From Eledone cirrhosa (Eukaryota > Mollusca > Cephalopoda > Octopoda > Eledonidae), in NCBI GenBank assembly GCA_964016885.1, contig OZ024742.1, positions 2,462,479 to 2,526,478 of the forward strand: 64,000 nucleotides of DNA, written 5' to 3'. Positions 9,431 through 26,419 of this stretch are shown here, piece after piece. Positions within the stretch are counted from its first letter, which is position 1, and each line of letters opens with the position of its first letter. A program made the position numbers and the translations under genes. The notes below the pieces were generated by a model. That model did no database searches and was not told where the DNA came from. It saw only the letters and a list, made by a program, of their open reading frames with translations.

Positions 9431-11484
9431 TATATATATGGTGTCCCCGAAAAATGTATACACACATTGATTACCTGTACAGGCAATATATATATTAGAA
9501 TAGTGTATACATTTTTATGGACGCCGGTATATATATATATATGGTGTCCCGGAAAAATGTATACACCCTTTGATTACCTGTATAGGCAATATATATATTA
9601 GAATGGTGTATACATTTTTAGGGACCCCGGTATATAAATATATATATATATGCTGTCCCCGAAAAATGTATACACACTTTGATTTCCTGTACAAGCAATA
9701 TATATATTAGAATGGTGTATACATTTTTAGGGACCCCGGTATATATATATATATATATGGTGTCCCGGAAAAATGTGTACACACTTTGATTACCTGTACA
9801 GGCAATATATATATTAAAATGGTATATACATTTTTAGGGACCCCGGTATATATATATATATGGTGTCCCCGAAAAATGTAAACACACTTTGATTACCTGT
9901 ACAGGCAATATATATATTAGAATGGTGTATACATTTTTAGGGACCCCAATATATATATATATGGTATCCCCGAAAAATGTATACACACTTTGATTACTTG
10001 TACAGGCAATATATATATTAGAATGGTGTATACATTTTTAGGGACCCCGGTATATATATATGGTGTCCCCGAAAAATGTATACACACTTTGATTACCTGT
10101 ATAGGCAATATATATATTAGAATGGTGCATACATTTTTAGAGACCCCGGTATACATATATATATATATATATATGGTGTCCCCGAAAAATGTATAAACAC
10201 CTTGATTACCTGTACAGGCAATATATATATTAGAATGGTGTATACATTTTTAGGGACACCGGTATATATATATGGTGTCCCCAAAAAATGTATACACACT
10301 TTGATTACCTGTACAGGCAATATATATATTAGAATGGTGTATACATTTTTAGAGACCCCAGTATATATATATATGGTGTCCCGGAAAAATGTATACACAC
10401 TTTGATTACCTGTACAGGCAATATATATATTAGAATGGTGTATACATTTTTAGGGACCCCGGTATATATATATAAATATATGGTGTCCCGGAAAAATGTA
10501 TACGCACTTTGATTACCTGTACAGGCAATATATATATTAGAATGGTGTATACATTTTTAGGGACCCCGGTATATATATATATATATATATATATATGGTG
10601 ACCCGGAAAATGTATACACACTTTGATTATTTGTACAGGCAATATATATATTAGAATGGTGTATACATTTTTAGGGACCCCGGTATATATATATATGGTG
10701 TCCCCGAAAAATGTATAAACACCTCGATTACCTGTATAGGCAATATATATATTAGAATGGTGTATACATTTTTAGGGACACCGGTATATATATATGGTGT
10801 CCCCAAAAAATGTATACACACTTTGATTACCTGTACAGGCAATATATATATTAGAATGGTGTATACATTTTTAGGGACCCCGGTATATATATATATATAT
10901 ATATATATATGGTGTCCCGGAAAAATGTATACACACTTTGATTACCTGTACAGGCAATATATATATTAGAATGGTGTATACATTTTTAGGGACCCCAGTA
11001 TATATATATATGGTGTCCCGGAAAAATGTATACACACTTTGATTACCTGTACAGGCAATATATATATTAGAATGGTGTATACATTTTTAGGGACCCCGGT
11101 ATATATATATATAAATATATGGTGTCCCGGAAAAATGTATACGCACTTTGATTACCTGTACAGGCAATATATATATTAGAATGGTGTATATATTTTTAGG
11201 GACCCCGGTATATATATATATATATATATATATGGTGACCCGGAAAAATGTATACACACTTTGATTACCTGTACAGGCAATATATATATTAGAATGGTGT
11301 ATACATTTTTAGGGACCCCGGTATATATATATATATGGTGTCCCCGAAAAATGTATACACACTTTGATTACTTGTACAGGCAATATATATATTAGAATGG
11401 TGTATACATTTTTAGGGACCCCGGTATATATATATATGGTGTCCCCGAAAAATGTATAAACACTTTGATTACCTGTATAGGCAA

Positions 11485-12382
11485 TCTATATATATAAAAC
11501 TGTGGTTGTCTGTCTGTCTATCGATTTTTGGCACACATCTCCTCTTAGAATCTCTCACGGAATTGCACCGAAATTGCTATACTTGTACATTGAGCCCTAG
11601 CGAAGACATCGGAAAAAAAAAATTTCAAATTGACCCACCCAATGTGACGAAATCGAATATAATGTATCGATTTTTGAGCGTAAGTTATCAGTTATTTCCC
11701 TTTGTTCTGTTTACATTGAGCGTCTTACGTAAAAAATTACGCTGGCTTTCTCAGTTGTCGAGCCAGCAAAATATTGACCTGCAAAATTCATCAGTTCGAA
11801 CACTAAGCTTCCGTTTTGCTTCATTTCCATTTAAAAGCATTTTAAAACAATATTTTTACTTGAAAACAAGTCTATTTAAAGACTACGTAAAACAAGCAAA
11901 TATTTCGTCGTTAGGCGTGCAGACAGATAGTCGTGCAGAGAGGTGATATACGCGTGCAGACAGATAGTCGTGCAGAGAGGTGATATAGGCGTGCAGACAG
12001 ACAGTCGTGCAGAGAGGTGATATAGGCGTGCAGACAGACAGTCGTGCAGAGAGGTGATATAGGCGTGCAGACAGACATAACTGATAATTTGGTTACGCTA
12101 ATGTTTTTCTCTGCGTTGCAGTGTTTACATTTTCGATCTTTGTTAATAAATAACCAGTGCAGTTTCTATCCCCAGCATCCTCTTTTGTTATAACATTCGG
12201 GTTATCACTATGTTTTCTTAACTTCATAAGGCATATTGTTGGTTGAGGGAATATTAATCAAAAACACCACATGCAAGTCTGCACAGTAGACACTACAGTT
12301 TTTAAGCCAAGAAAGAAACTTAACATTGTAACTTTAACACAGCTACTGAGCGACCCCGAGCAACGCCGGGCTTTACTGCTAG
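11485..12382 (+). mobile_element. Non-autonomous Helitron, copy 1
   Basis: Starts TCTATATATATAAAA and ends with a CG-rich hairpin (CCCG...CGGG) followed 10 bases later by CTAG, the classic Helitron 3' end. It sits exactly between A and T of a satellite unit (GGCAA^TATATA) with no target duplication, as Helitrons do. The interior is non-coding and carries four copies of a 37-bp repeat (GCGTGCAGACAGACAGTCGT...) at about 11915-12070. An open frame at 11452-11946 only reflects low stop density. Confidence 0.85.
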
Positions 12383-12582
12383 TATATATATAAGAATGGT
12401 GTATACAGTTTTAGGGACCCCGGTATATATATATGGTGTCCCCGAAAAATGTATACACACTTTGATTACTTGTACAGGCAATATATATATTAGAATGGTG
12501 TATACATTTTTAGGGACCCCGGTATATATATATATGGTGTCCCCGAAAAATGTATAAACACTTTGATTACCTGTATAGGCAA

Positions 12583-13407
12583 TCTATATATATAAAACTG
12601 TCGTTGTCTGTCTGTCTATCGATTTTTGGCACACATCTCCTCTTAGAATCTCTCACGGAATTGCACCGAAATTGCTATACTTGTACATTGAGCCCTAGCG
12701 AAGACATCGGAAAAAAAAAATTTCAAATTGACCCACCCTATGTGACGAAATCGAATATAATGTATCGATTTTTGAGCGTAAGTTATCAGTTATTTCCCTT
12801 TGTTCTGTTTACATTGAGCGTCTTACGTAAAAAATTACGCTGGCTTTCTCAGTTGTCGAGCCAGCAAAATATTGACCTGCAAAATTCATCAGTTCGAACA
12901 CTAAACTTCCGTTTTGCTTCATTTCCATTTAAAAGCATTTTAAAACAATATTTTTTACTTGAAAACAAGTCTATTTAAAGACTACGTAAAACAAGCAAAT
13001 ATTTCGTCGTTAGGCGTGCAGACAGACAGTCGTGCAGAGAGGTGATATAGGCGTGCAGACAGACAGTCGTGCAGAGAGGTGATATAGGCGTGCAGACAGA
13101 CATAACTGATAATTTGGTTACGCTAATGTTTTTCTCTGCGTTGCAGTGTTTACATTTTCGATCTTAGTTAATAAATAACCAGTGCAGATTCTATCCCCAG
13201 CATCCTCTTTTGTTATAACATTCGGGTTATCGTTATGTTTTCTTAACTTCATAAGGCATATTGTTGGTTGAAGGAATATTAATCAAAAACACCACATGCA
13301 AGTCTGCACAGTAGACACTACAGTTTTTAAGCCAAGAAAGAAACTTAACATTGTAACTTTAACACAGCTACTGAGCGACCCCGAGCAACGCCGGGCTTTA
13401 CTGCTAG
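12583..13407 (+). mobile_element. Non-autonomous Helitron, copy 2
   Basis: Nearly identical to copy 1, with the same ends and hairpin, but only two copies of the internal 37-bp repeat, explaining most of the 73-bp size difference. The satellite bases on both sides match those around copy 1, including private changes (GTATACAGTTTTAGGG just after the end). The pair therefore arose by duplication of a ~1.1-kb satellite block, not by two insertions. Confidence 0.85.
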
Positions 13408-14297
13408 TATATATATAAGAATGGTGTATACAGTTTTAGGGACACCGGTATATATATATGGTGTCCCCGAAAAATGTATACACACTTTGATTACCTGTAT
13501 AGGCAATATATATATTAGAATGGTGTATACATTTTTAGGGACCCCGGTATACATATATATATATATATATATGGTATCCCCGAAAAATGTATACACACTT
13601 TGATTATTTGTACAGGCAATATATATATTAGAATGGTGTATACATTTTTAGGGACCCCGGTATATATATATATATGGTGTCCCCGAAAAATGTATACGCA
13701 CTTTGATTACCTGTACAGGCAATATATATATATTAGAATGTTGTATACATTTTTAGGGACCCCGGTATATATATATATATATATGGTGTCCCGGAAAAAT
13801 GTATACGCACTTTGATTACCTGTACAGGCAATATATATATTAGAATGGTGTATACATTTTTAGGGACCCCGGTATACAGATATATATATATGGTGTCCTG
13901 GAAAAAATGTATACACACTTTGATTACCTATAAAGGCAATATATATATTAGAATGGTGTATACATTTTTAGGGAGCCCGGTATATATATATAAATATATG
14001 GTGTCCCGGAAAAATGTATACACACTTTGATTACCTGTACAGGCAATATATATATTAGAATGGTGTGTACATTTTTAGGGACCCTGGTATATATATATAT
14101 ATATATATATATATGGTGTCCCGGAAAAATGTATACACACTTTGATTACCTGTACAGGCAATATATATATTAGAATGGTGTATACATTTTTACGGACCCG
14201 GGTATATATATATGGTGTCCCCGAAAAATGTATACACACTTGATTACCTGTACAGGCAATATATATATTAGAATAGTGTATACATTTTTAGGGACCC

Positions 14298-14330
<33 letters not shown>

Positions 14331-14414
14331 TGTCCTGGAAAAATGTATACACACTTTGATTACCTGTACAGGCAATATATATATTAGAATGGTGGATACA
14401 TTTTTAGGGACCCC

Positions 14415-14457
<43 letters not shown>

Positions 14458-15979
14458 TGTCCCAGAAAAATGTATACACACTTTGATTACCTGTACAGGC
14501 AATATATATATTAGAATGGTGTATACATTTTTAGGGACCCCGGTATATATGTATATATGGTGTCCCGGAAAAATGTATACACACTATGAATACCTGTACA
14601 GGCTACATATATATTAGAATGGTGTATACATTTTTAAGGCCCCGGTATATATATATGGTGCCCCCAAAAAATGTATACACACTTTGATTACCTGTACAGG
14701 CAATATATATACTAGAATGGTGTATACATTTTTAGGGACCCCGGTATAAATTTATAAATATATATATGGTGTCCCGCAAAAATGTATAGACACTTTGATT
14801 ACCTGTACAGGCAATATATATATTAGAATGGTGTATACATTTTTAGGGACTCCGGTATACATATATATATATATATATATGGTATGCCGGAAAAATGTAT
14901 ACACACTTTGATTACTTGTACAGGCAATATATATATTAGAATGGTGTATACATTTTTAGGGACCCCGGTATATATATATATCGTGTCCCCGAAAAATGTA
15001 TAAACACTTTGATTACCTGTATAGGCAATATATATATTAGAATGGTGTATACATTTTTAGGGACCCCGGTATATATATATATCGTGTCCCCGAAAAATGT
15101 ATAAACACTTTGATTACCTGTATAGGCAATATATATATTAGAATGGTGTATACATTTTTAGGTACCCCGGTATAATATATGGTGTCCCCGAAAAATGTAT
15201 ACACACTTTGATTTCCTGTACAGGCAATATATATATTAGAATGGTGTATACATTTTTACGGACCCCAGTATATATATATGGTGTCCCCGAAAAATGTATA
15301 CACACTTTGATTACCTGTACAGGCAATATATATATTAGAATGGTGTATACATTTTTACCCCGGTATATATATATGGTGTCCCGGAAAAATATATACACAC
15401 TTTGATTACTTGTACAGGCAATATATATATTAGAATGGTGTATACATTTTTAGGGACACCAGTATATATATATGGTGTCCCCGAATAATGTATACACACT
15501 TTGATTACCTGTACAGGCAATATCTATATTAGTATGGTGTATACATTTTTAGGGACACCGGTATATATATATGGTGTCCCCGAAAAATGTATACACACTT
15601 TGATTACCTGTACAGGCAATATATATATTAGAATGGTGTATACATTTTTAGGGACCCCGGTATATATATATATAAATATATGGTGTCCCGGAAAAATGCA
15701 TACACACTTTGATTACCTGTACAGGCAATATATATATTAGAATGGTGTATACATTTTTAGGGACCCCGGTATATATATATATATATATATATGGTGTCCC
15801 GGAAAAATATATACGCACTTTGATTACCTGTACAGGCAATATATATATTAGAATGGTGTATACATTTTTAGGGACCCCGGTATATATATATATGGTGTCC
15901 CCGAAAAATGTATACACACTTTGATTACCTGTACAGGCAATATATATATTAGAATGTTGTATACATGTTTAGGGACCCC

Positions 15980-16016
<37 letters not shown>

Positions 16017-16418
16017 TGTCCCGGACAAATGTATACGCACTTTGATTACCTGTACAGGCAATATATATATTAGAATGGTGTATACATTTTTAGGGACCCC
16101 GGTATATATATATATATAGGGTGTCCCGGAAAAATGTATACCCACTTTGATTACCTGTACAGGCAATATATATATTAGAATGGTGTATACATTTTTAGGG
16201 CCCCGGTATACAGATATATATATATGGTGTCCCCCCAAAATGTATACACACTTTGATTACCTGTACAGGCAATATATATATTAGAATGGTGTATACATTT
16301 TTAGGGAGCCCGGTATATATATATAAATATATGGTGTCCCGGAAAAATGTATACACACTTTGATTACCTGTACAGGCAATATATATATTAGAATGGTGTA
16401 TACATTTTTAGGGACCCT

Positions 16419-16451
<33 letters not shown>

Positions 16452-19400
16452 TGTCCCGGAAAAATGTATACACACTTTGATTACCTGTACAGGCAATATA
16501 TATATTAGAATGGTGTATACATTTTTACGGACCCCGGTATATATATATGGTGTCCCCGAAAAATGTATACACACTTTGATTACCTGTACAGGCAATATAT
16601 ATATTAGAATGGTGTATACATTTTTAGGGACCCGGTATATATATATATATATATATATATGGTGTCCTGGAAAAATGTATACACACTTTGATTACCTGTA
16701 CAGGCAATATATATATTAGAATGGTATATACATTTTTAGGGACCCCGGTATATATATATATATATATATATATGGTGTCCCAGAAAAATATATACACACT
16801 TTGATTACCTGTACAGGCAATATATATATTAGAATGGTGTATACATTTTTAGGGACCCCGGTATATATATATATATGGTGTCCCGGAAAAATGTATACAC
16901 ACTATGAATACCTGTACAGGCTACATATATATTAGAATGGTGTATACATTTTTACGGCCCCGGTATATATATATGGTGTCCCCAAAAAATGTATACACAC
17001 TTTGATTACCTGTACAGGCAATATATATACTAGAATGGTGTATACATTTTTAGGGACCCCGGTATATATATATAAATATATATATGGTGTCCCGCAAAAA
17101 TGTATAGACACTTTGATTACCTGTACAGGCAATATATATATTAGAATGGTGTATACGTTTTTAGGGACCCCGGTATATATATATATCGTGTCCCCGAAAA
17201 ATGTATAAACACTTTGATTACCTGTATAGGCAATATATATATTAGAATGGTGTATACATTTTTAGGGACCCCGGTATATATATATATAAATATATGGTGT
17301 CCCGGAAAAATGTATACACACTTTGATTACCTGTACAGGCAATATATATATTAGAATGGTGTATACATTTTTAGGGACCCTGGTATATATATATGGTGTC
17401 CCCGAAAAATGTATACACACTTTGATTTCCTGTACAGGCAATATATATATTAGAATGGTGTATACATTTTTACGGACCCCAGTATATATATATGGTGTCC
17501 CCGAAAAATGTATACACACTTTGATTACCTGTACAGGCAATATATATATCAGAATGGTGTATACATTTTTATCCCGGTATATATATATGGTGTCCCGGAA
17601 AAATATATACACACTTTGATTACTTGTACAGGCAATATATATATTAGAATGGTGTATACATTTTTAGGGACACCGGTATACATATATATATATATATATA
17701 TATATGGTATGCCGGAAAAATGTATACACACTTTGATTACTTGTACAGGCAATATATATATTAGAATGGTGTATACATTTTTAGGGACCCCGGTATATAT
17801 ATATATCGTGTCCCCGAAAAATGTATAAACACTTTGATTACCTGTATAGGCAATATATATATTAGAATGGTGTATACATTTTTAGGTACCCCGGTATATA
17901 TATATGGTGTCCCGGAAAAATGTATACACACTTTGATTACCTGTACAGGCAATATATATATTAGAATGGTGTATACATTTTTAGGGACCCCGGTATATAT
18001 ATATATATATATATATATATGGTGTCCCGGAAAAATGTATACACACTTTGATTACCTGTACAAGCAATATATATATTAGAATGGTGTATACATTTTTACG
18101 GACACCGGTATATATATATGGTGTCCCCGAAAAATGTATACACACTTTGATTACCTGTACAGGCAATATATATATTAGAATGGTGTATACATTTTTACCT
18201 CGGTATATATATATGGTGTCCCGGAAAAATGTATACACACTTTGATTACTTGTACAGGCAATATATATATTAGAATGGTGTATACATTTTTAGGGACACC
18301 GGTATATATATATGGTGTCCCTGAAAAATGTATACACACTTTGATTACCTGTACAGGCAATATATATATTAGAATGGTGTATACATTTTTAGGGACCCCG
18401 GTATATATATATATATATATGGTGTCCTGGAAAAATGTATACACACTTTGATTACCTGTACAGGCAATATATATATTAGAATGGTGTCCCGGAAAAATGT
18501 ATACACACTTTGATTACCTGTACAGGCAATACATATATTAGAATGGTGTATACATTTTTAGGGACCCCGATATATATATATATGGTGTCCCGGAAAAATG
18601 TATACACACTTTGATTACCTGTACAGGCAATATATATATTAGAATGGTGTATACATTTTTAGGGACCCCGGTATATATATATATATGGTGTCCCGGAAAA
18701 ATGCATACACACTTTGATTACCTGTACAGGCAATATATATACTAGAATGGTGTATACATTTTTAGGGACCCCGGTATACATATATGGTGTCCCCGAAAAA
18801 TAGAAAACACGCTTTGATCACCTCTACAGGCAATATATATATTAGAATGGTGTATACATTTTTAGGGACCCCGGTATATATATATATGGTGTCGCCGAAA
18901 AATGTATACACACTTTGATTACCTGTACAGGCAATATATATATTAGAATGGTGTATACATTTTTAGGGACCCCGGTATACATATATATATATATATATAT
19001 GGTATGCCGGAAAAATGTATACACACTTTGATTACTTGTACAGGCAATATATATATTAGAATGGTGTATACATTTTTAGGGACCCCGGTATATATATATA
19101 TCGTGTCCCCGAAAAATGTATAAACACTTTGATTACCTGTATAGGCAATATATATATTAGAATGGTGTATACATTTTTAGGGACCCCGGTATATATATAT
19201 GGTGTCCCCGAAAAATGTATACACACTTTGATTACCTGTACAGGCAATATATATATTAGAATGGTGTATACATTTTTATGGACCCCGGTATATATATATG
19301 GTGTCCCGGAAAAATGTATACACACTTTGATTACCTGTACAGGCAATATATATATTAGAATGGTGTATACATTTTTAGGGACCCCGGTACACATATATAT

Positions 19401-20409
19401 ATCGTGTCCCCGAAAAATGTATAAACACTTTGATTACCTGTATAGACAATATATATATTAGAATGGTGTATACATTTTTAGGGACCCCGGTATATATATA
19501 TCGTGTCCCCGAAAAATGTATAAACACTTTGATTACCTGTATAGGCAATATATATATTAGAATGGTGTATACATTTTTAGGTACCCCGGTATATATATAT
19601 GGTGTCCCCGAAAAACGTATACACACTTTGATTTCCTGTACAGGCAATATATATATTAGAATGGTGTATACACTTTTACGGACCCCAGTGTATATATATG
19701 GTGTCCCCGAAAAATGTATACACACTTTGATTACATGTACAGGCAATATATATATTAGAATGGTGTATACATTTTTACCCCGGTATATATATATGGTGTC
19801 CCGGAAAAATATATACACACTTTGATTACTTGTACAGGCAATATATATATTAGAATGGTGTATACATTTTTAGGGACACCGGTATATATATATATGTTGT
19901 CCCCGAAAAATGTATACACACTTTGATTACCTGTACAGGCAATATCTATATTAGTATGGTGTATACATTTTTAGGGACACCGGTATATATATATGGTGTC
20001 CCCGAAAAATGTATACACACTTTGATTACCTGTACAGGCAATATATATATTAGAATGGTGTATACATTTTTAGGGACCCCGGTATATATATATATATATA
20101 TATATATGGTGTCCCGGAAAAATGTATACACACTTTGATTACCTGTACAGGCAATATATATATTAGAATGGTGTATACATTTTTAGGGACCCCGGTATAT
20201 ATATATATATATATATATATGGTGTCCCGGAAAAATGTATACACACTTTGATTACCTGTACAGGCAATATATATATTAGAATGGTGTATACATTTTTAGG
20301 GACCCCGGTATATATATATATATGGTGTCCCGGAAAAATGTATACACACTTTGATTACCTGTACAGGCAATATATATATTAGAATGGTGTATACATTTTT
20401 AGGGACCCC

Positions 20410-20446
<37 letters not shown>

Positions 20447-23187
20447 TGTCCCGGAAAAATGTATACACACTTTGATTACCTGTACAAGCAATATATATAT
20501 TAGAATGGTGTATACATTTTTACGGACCCCGGTATATATATATGGTGTCCCCGAAAAATGTATACACACTTTGATTACCTGTACAGGCAATATATATATT
20601 AGAATGGTGTATACATTTTTACCTCGGTATATATATATGGTGTCCCGGAAAAATGTATACACACTTTGATTACTTGTACAGGCAATATATATATTAGAAT
20701 GGTGTATACATTTTTAGGGACACCGGTATATATATATGGTGTCCCTGAAAAATGTATACACACTTTGATTACCTGTACAGGCAATATATATATTAGAATG
20801 GTGTATACATTTTTAGGGACCCCGGTATATATATATATATATATGGTGTCCTGGAAAAATGTATACACACTTTGATTACCTGTACAGGCAATATATATAT
20901 ATTAGAATGGTGTATACATTTTTAGGGACCCGGCATATATATATATATGGTGTCCCGGAAAAATGTATACACACTTTGATTACCTGTACAGGCAATACAT
21001 ATATTAGAATGGTGTATACATTTTTAGGGACCCCGATATATATATATATGGTGTCCCGGAAAAATGTATACACACTTTGATTACCTGTACAGGCAATATA
21101 TATATTAGAATGGTGTATACATTTTTAGGGACCCCGGTATATATATATATATGGTGTCCCGGAAAAATGCATACACACTTTGATTACCAGTACAGGCAAT
21201 ATATATACTAGAATGGTGTATACATTTTTAGGGACCCCGGTATATATATATATCGTGTCCCCGAAAAATGTATACACGCTTTGATCACCTCTACAGGCAA
21301 TATATATATTAGAATGGTGTATACATTTTTAGGGACCCCGGTATATATATATATGGTGTCGCCGAAAAATGTATACACACTTTTATTACCTGTACAGGCA
21401 ATATATATATTAGAATGGTGTATACATTTTTAGGGACCCCGGTATACATATATATATATATATATATGGTATGCCGGAAAAATGTATACACACTTTGATT
21501 ACTTGTACAGGCAATATATATATTAGAATGGTGTATACATTTTTAGGGACCCCGGTATATATATATATCGTGTCCCCGAAAAATGTATACACACTTTGAT
21601 TACCTGTACAGGCAATATATATATTAGAATGGTGTATACATTTTTATGGACCCCGGTATATATATATGGTGTCCCGGAAAAATGTATACACACTTTGATT
21701 ACCTGTACAGGCAATATATATATTAGAATGGTGTATACATTTTTAGGGACCCCGGTACACATATATATATATATATGGTATCCCGGAAAAATGTATACAC
21801 ACTTTGATTACTTGTACAGGCAATATATATATTAGAATGGTGTATACATTTTTACCTCGGTATATATATATGGTGTCCCGGAAAAATGTATACACACTTT
21901 GATTACTTGTACAGGCAATATATATATTAGAATGGTGTATACATTTTTAGGGACCCCGGTATATATATATGGTGTCACCGAAAAATGTATACACACTTTG
22001 ATTACCTGTACAGGCAATATATATATTAGAATGGTGTATACATTTTTAGGGACACCGGTATATATATATATATATATATATGGTGTCCCGGAAAAATGGA
22101 TACACACTTTTATTACCTGTACAGGCAATATATATATTAGAATGGTGTATACATTTTTACGGACCCCGATATATATATATGGTGTCCCGGAAAAATGTAT
22201 ACACACTTTGATTACTTGTGCAGGCAATATATATATTAGAATGGTGTATACATTTTTAGTGACACCGGTATATATATATGGTGTCCCCGAAAAATGTATA
22301 CACACTTTGATTACCTGTACAAGCAATATCTATATTAGTATGGTGTATACAGTTTTAGGGACACCGGTATATATATATATATATATATGGTGTCCCCGAA
22401 AAATGTATACACACTTTGATTACCTGTACAGGCAATATATATATTAGAATGGTGTATACATTTTTAGGGACCCCGGTATACATATATATATATATATATG
22501 GTATCCCGGAAAAATGTATACACACTTTGATTACTTGTACAGGCAATATATATATTAGAATGGTGTATACATTTTTAGGGACCCCGGTATATATATATGG
22601 TGTCCCCGAAAAATGTATACACACTTTGATTACCTGTACAGGCAATATATATATTAGAATGGTGTATACATTTTTAGGGATCCCGGTATATATATATATC
22701 TATATGGTGTCCCCGAAAAATGTATACACACTTTGATTACCTGTACAGGCAATATATTTATTAGAATGGTGTATACATTTTTACCCCGGTATATATATAT
22801 AGTGTCCCGGAAAAATGTATACACACTTTGATTACTTGTACAGGCAATATATATATTAGAATGGTGTATACATTTTTACCCCGGTATATATATATGGTGT
22901 CCCGGAAAAATGTATACACACTTTGATTACTTGTACAGGCAATATATATATTAGAATGGTGTATACATTTTTGGGGACACCGGTATATATATATGGTGTC
23001 CCCGAAAAATGTATACACACTTTGATTACCTGTTCAGGCAATATCTATATTAGTATGGTGTATACATTTTTAGGGACACCGGTATATATATATATATATA
23101 TGGTGTCCCGGAAAAATGCATACACACTTTGATTACCTGTACAGGCAATATATATATTAGAATGGTGTATACATTTTTAGGGACCCC

Positions 23188-23225
<38 letters not shown>

Positions 23226-24952
23226 CCCGGAAAAATGTATACGCACTTTGATTACCTGTATAGGCAATATATATATTAGAATGGTGTATACAATTTTAGG
23301 GACCCCGGTATATATATATATATATATATATATATGGTGTCCCTGAAAAATGTATACACACTTTGATTACCTGTCCAGGCAATATATATATTAGAATGGT
23401 GTATACATTTTTAGGGACCCCGGTATATATATATATATATGGTGTCCCCGAAAAATGTATAAACACCTTGATTACCTGTATAGGCAATATGTATATTAGA
23501 ATGGTGTATACATTTTTAGGGACACCGGTATATATATATGGTGTCCCCAAAAAATGTATACACACTTTGATTACCTGTACAGGCAATATATATATTAGAA
23601 TGGTGTATACATTTTTAGGGACCCCGGTATATATATATGGTGTCCCGGAAAAATGTATACACACTTTGATTACTTGTACAGGCACTATATATATTAGAAT
23701 GGTGTATACATTTTTAGGGACCCCGGTATATATATATGGTGTCCCCGAAAAATGTATACACACTTTGATTACCTGTACAGGCAATATATATATTAGAATG
23801 GTGTATACATTTTTAGGGACCCCGGTATATATATATATATATATATATGGTGTCCTGGAAAAATGGATACACACTTTTATTACCTGTACAGGCAATATAT
23901 ATATTAGAATGGTGTATACATTTTTACGGACCCCGGTATATATATATGGTGTCCCGGAAAAATGTATACACACTTTGATTACTTGTGCAGGCAATATATA
24001 TATTAGAATGGTGTATACATTTTTGGGGACACCGGTATATATATATATATATGGTGTCCCCGAAAAATGTATACACACTTTGATTACCTGTACAGGCAAT
24101 ATATATATTAGAATGGTGTATACATTTTTAGGGACCCCGGTATACATATATATATATATATATGGTATCCCGGAAAAATGTATACACACTTTGATTACTT
24201 GTACAGGCAATATATATATTAGAATGGTGTATACATTTTTAGGGACCCCGGTATATATATATGGTGTCCCCGAAAAATGTATACACACTTTGATTACCTG
24301 TACAGGCAATATATATATTAGAATGGTGTATACATTTTTAGGGATCCCGGTATATATATATATCTATATGGTGTCCCGGAAAAATGTATACACACTTTGA
24401 TTACCTGTACAGGCAATATATATATTAGAATGGAGTATACATTTTTACGGACCCCGGTATATATATGGTGTCCCCGAAAAATGTATACACACTTTGATTA
24501 CCTGTACAGGCAATATATATATTAGAATGGTGTATACATTTTTGGGGACACCGGTATATATATATGGTGTCCCCGAAAAATGTATACACACTTTGATTAC
24601 CTGTACAGGCAATATATATATTAGAATGGTGTATACATTTTTACCCCGGTATATATATATGGTGTCCCGGAAAAATGTATACACACTTTGATTACTTGTA
24701 CAGGCAATATATATATTAGAATGGTGTATACATTTTTGGGGTCACCGGTATATATATATGGTGTCCCCGAAAAATGTATACACACTTTGATTACCTGTTC
24801 AGGCAATATCTATATTAGTATGGTGTATACATTTTTAGGGACACCGGTATATATATATATATATATGGTGTCCCGGAAAAATGCATACACACTCTGATTA
24901 CCTGTACAGGCAATATATATATTAGAATGGTGTATACATTTTTAGGGACCCC

Positions 24953-24987
<35 letters not shown>

Positions 24988-25071
24988 TGTCCCGGAAAAA
25001 TGTATACGCACTTTGATTACCTGTATAGGCAATATATATATTAGAATGGTGTATACAATTTTAGGGACCCC

Positions 25072-25144
<73 letters not shown>

Positions 25145-26378
25145 TGTCCCTGAAAAATGTATACACACTTTGATTACCTGTACAGGCAATATATATATTA
25201 GAATGGTGTATACATCTTTAGGGACCCCGGTATATATATATATGGTGTCCCCGAAAAATGTATAAACACCTTGATTACCTGTATAGGCAATATATATATT
25301 AGAATGGTGTATACATTTTTAGGGACACCGGTATATATATATGGTGTCCCCCAAAAATGTATACACACTTTGATTACCTGTACAGGCAATATATATATTA
25401 GAATGGTGTATACATTTTTAGGGACCCCGGTATATATATATATATATATATATATGGTGTCCCCGAAAAATGTATAAACACCTTGATTACCTGTATAGGC
25501 AATATATATATTAGAATGGTGTATACATTTTTAGGGACACCGGTATATATATATGGTGTCCCCCAAAAATGTATACACACTTTGATTACCTGTACAGGCA
25601 ATATATATATTAGAATGGTGTATACATTTTTAGGGACCTCAGTATATATATATATGGTGTCCCGGAAAAATGTATACACACTTTGATTACCTGTACAGGC
25701 AATATATATATTAGAATGGTGTATACATTTTTAGGGAGCCCGGTATATATATATATATATGGTGTCCCGGAAAAATGTATACACACTTTGATTACCTGTA
25801 CAGGCAATATATATATTAGAATGGTGTATACATTTTTAGGGACCCCGGTATATATGTATAAATATATGGTGTCCCGGAAAAATGTATACGCACTTTGATT
25901 ACCTGTACAGGCAATATATATATTAGAATGGTGTATACATTTTTAGGGACCCCGGTATATATATATATATATGGTGTCCCGGAAAAATGTATACACACTT
26001 TGATTACCTGTACAAGCAATATATATATTAGAATGGTGTATACATTTTTAGGGATCCCGGTATATATATATATTTATATATGGTGTCCCGGAAAAATGTA
26101 TACACACTTTGATTACCTGTACAGGCAATATATATATAAGAATGGTGTATACATTTTTAGGGACCCCGGTATATATATATATATATATGGTGTCCCGGAA
26201 AAATGTATACACACTTTGATTACCTGTACAGGCAATATATATATTAGAATGGTGTATACATTTTTAGGGACCCCGGTATATATATATATGGTGTCCCGGA
26301 AAAATGTATACACACTTTGATTACCTGTACAGGCAATATATATATTAGAATGGTGTATACATATTTAGGGACCCCGGT

Positions 26379-26419
<41 letters not shown>

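Noticed and set aside
11452..11946. Protein-coding gene inside the Helitron (also 12550-12978)
   Set aside because: No motif. The two copies differ by indels that change the frame, and the start lies in satellite sequence.
23296..24400. Long open frames (over 330 codons) on both strands of the satellite
   Set aside because: They exist because several units happen to have lengths divisible by three. The same ~34-residue string repeats, it occurs on both strands at once, and it ends wherever a TA run changes phase.
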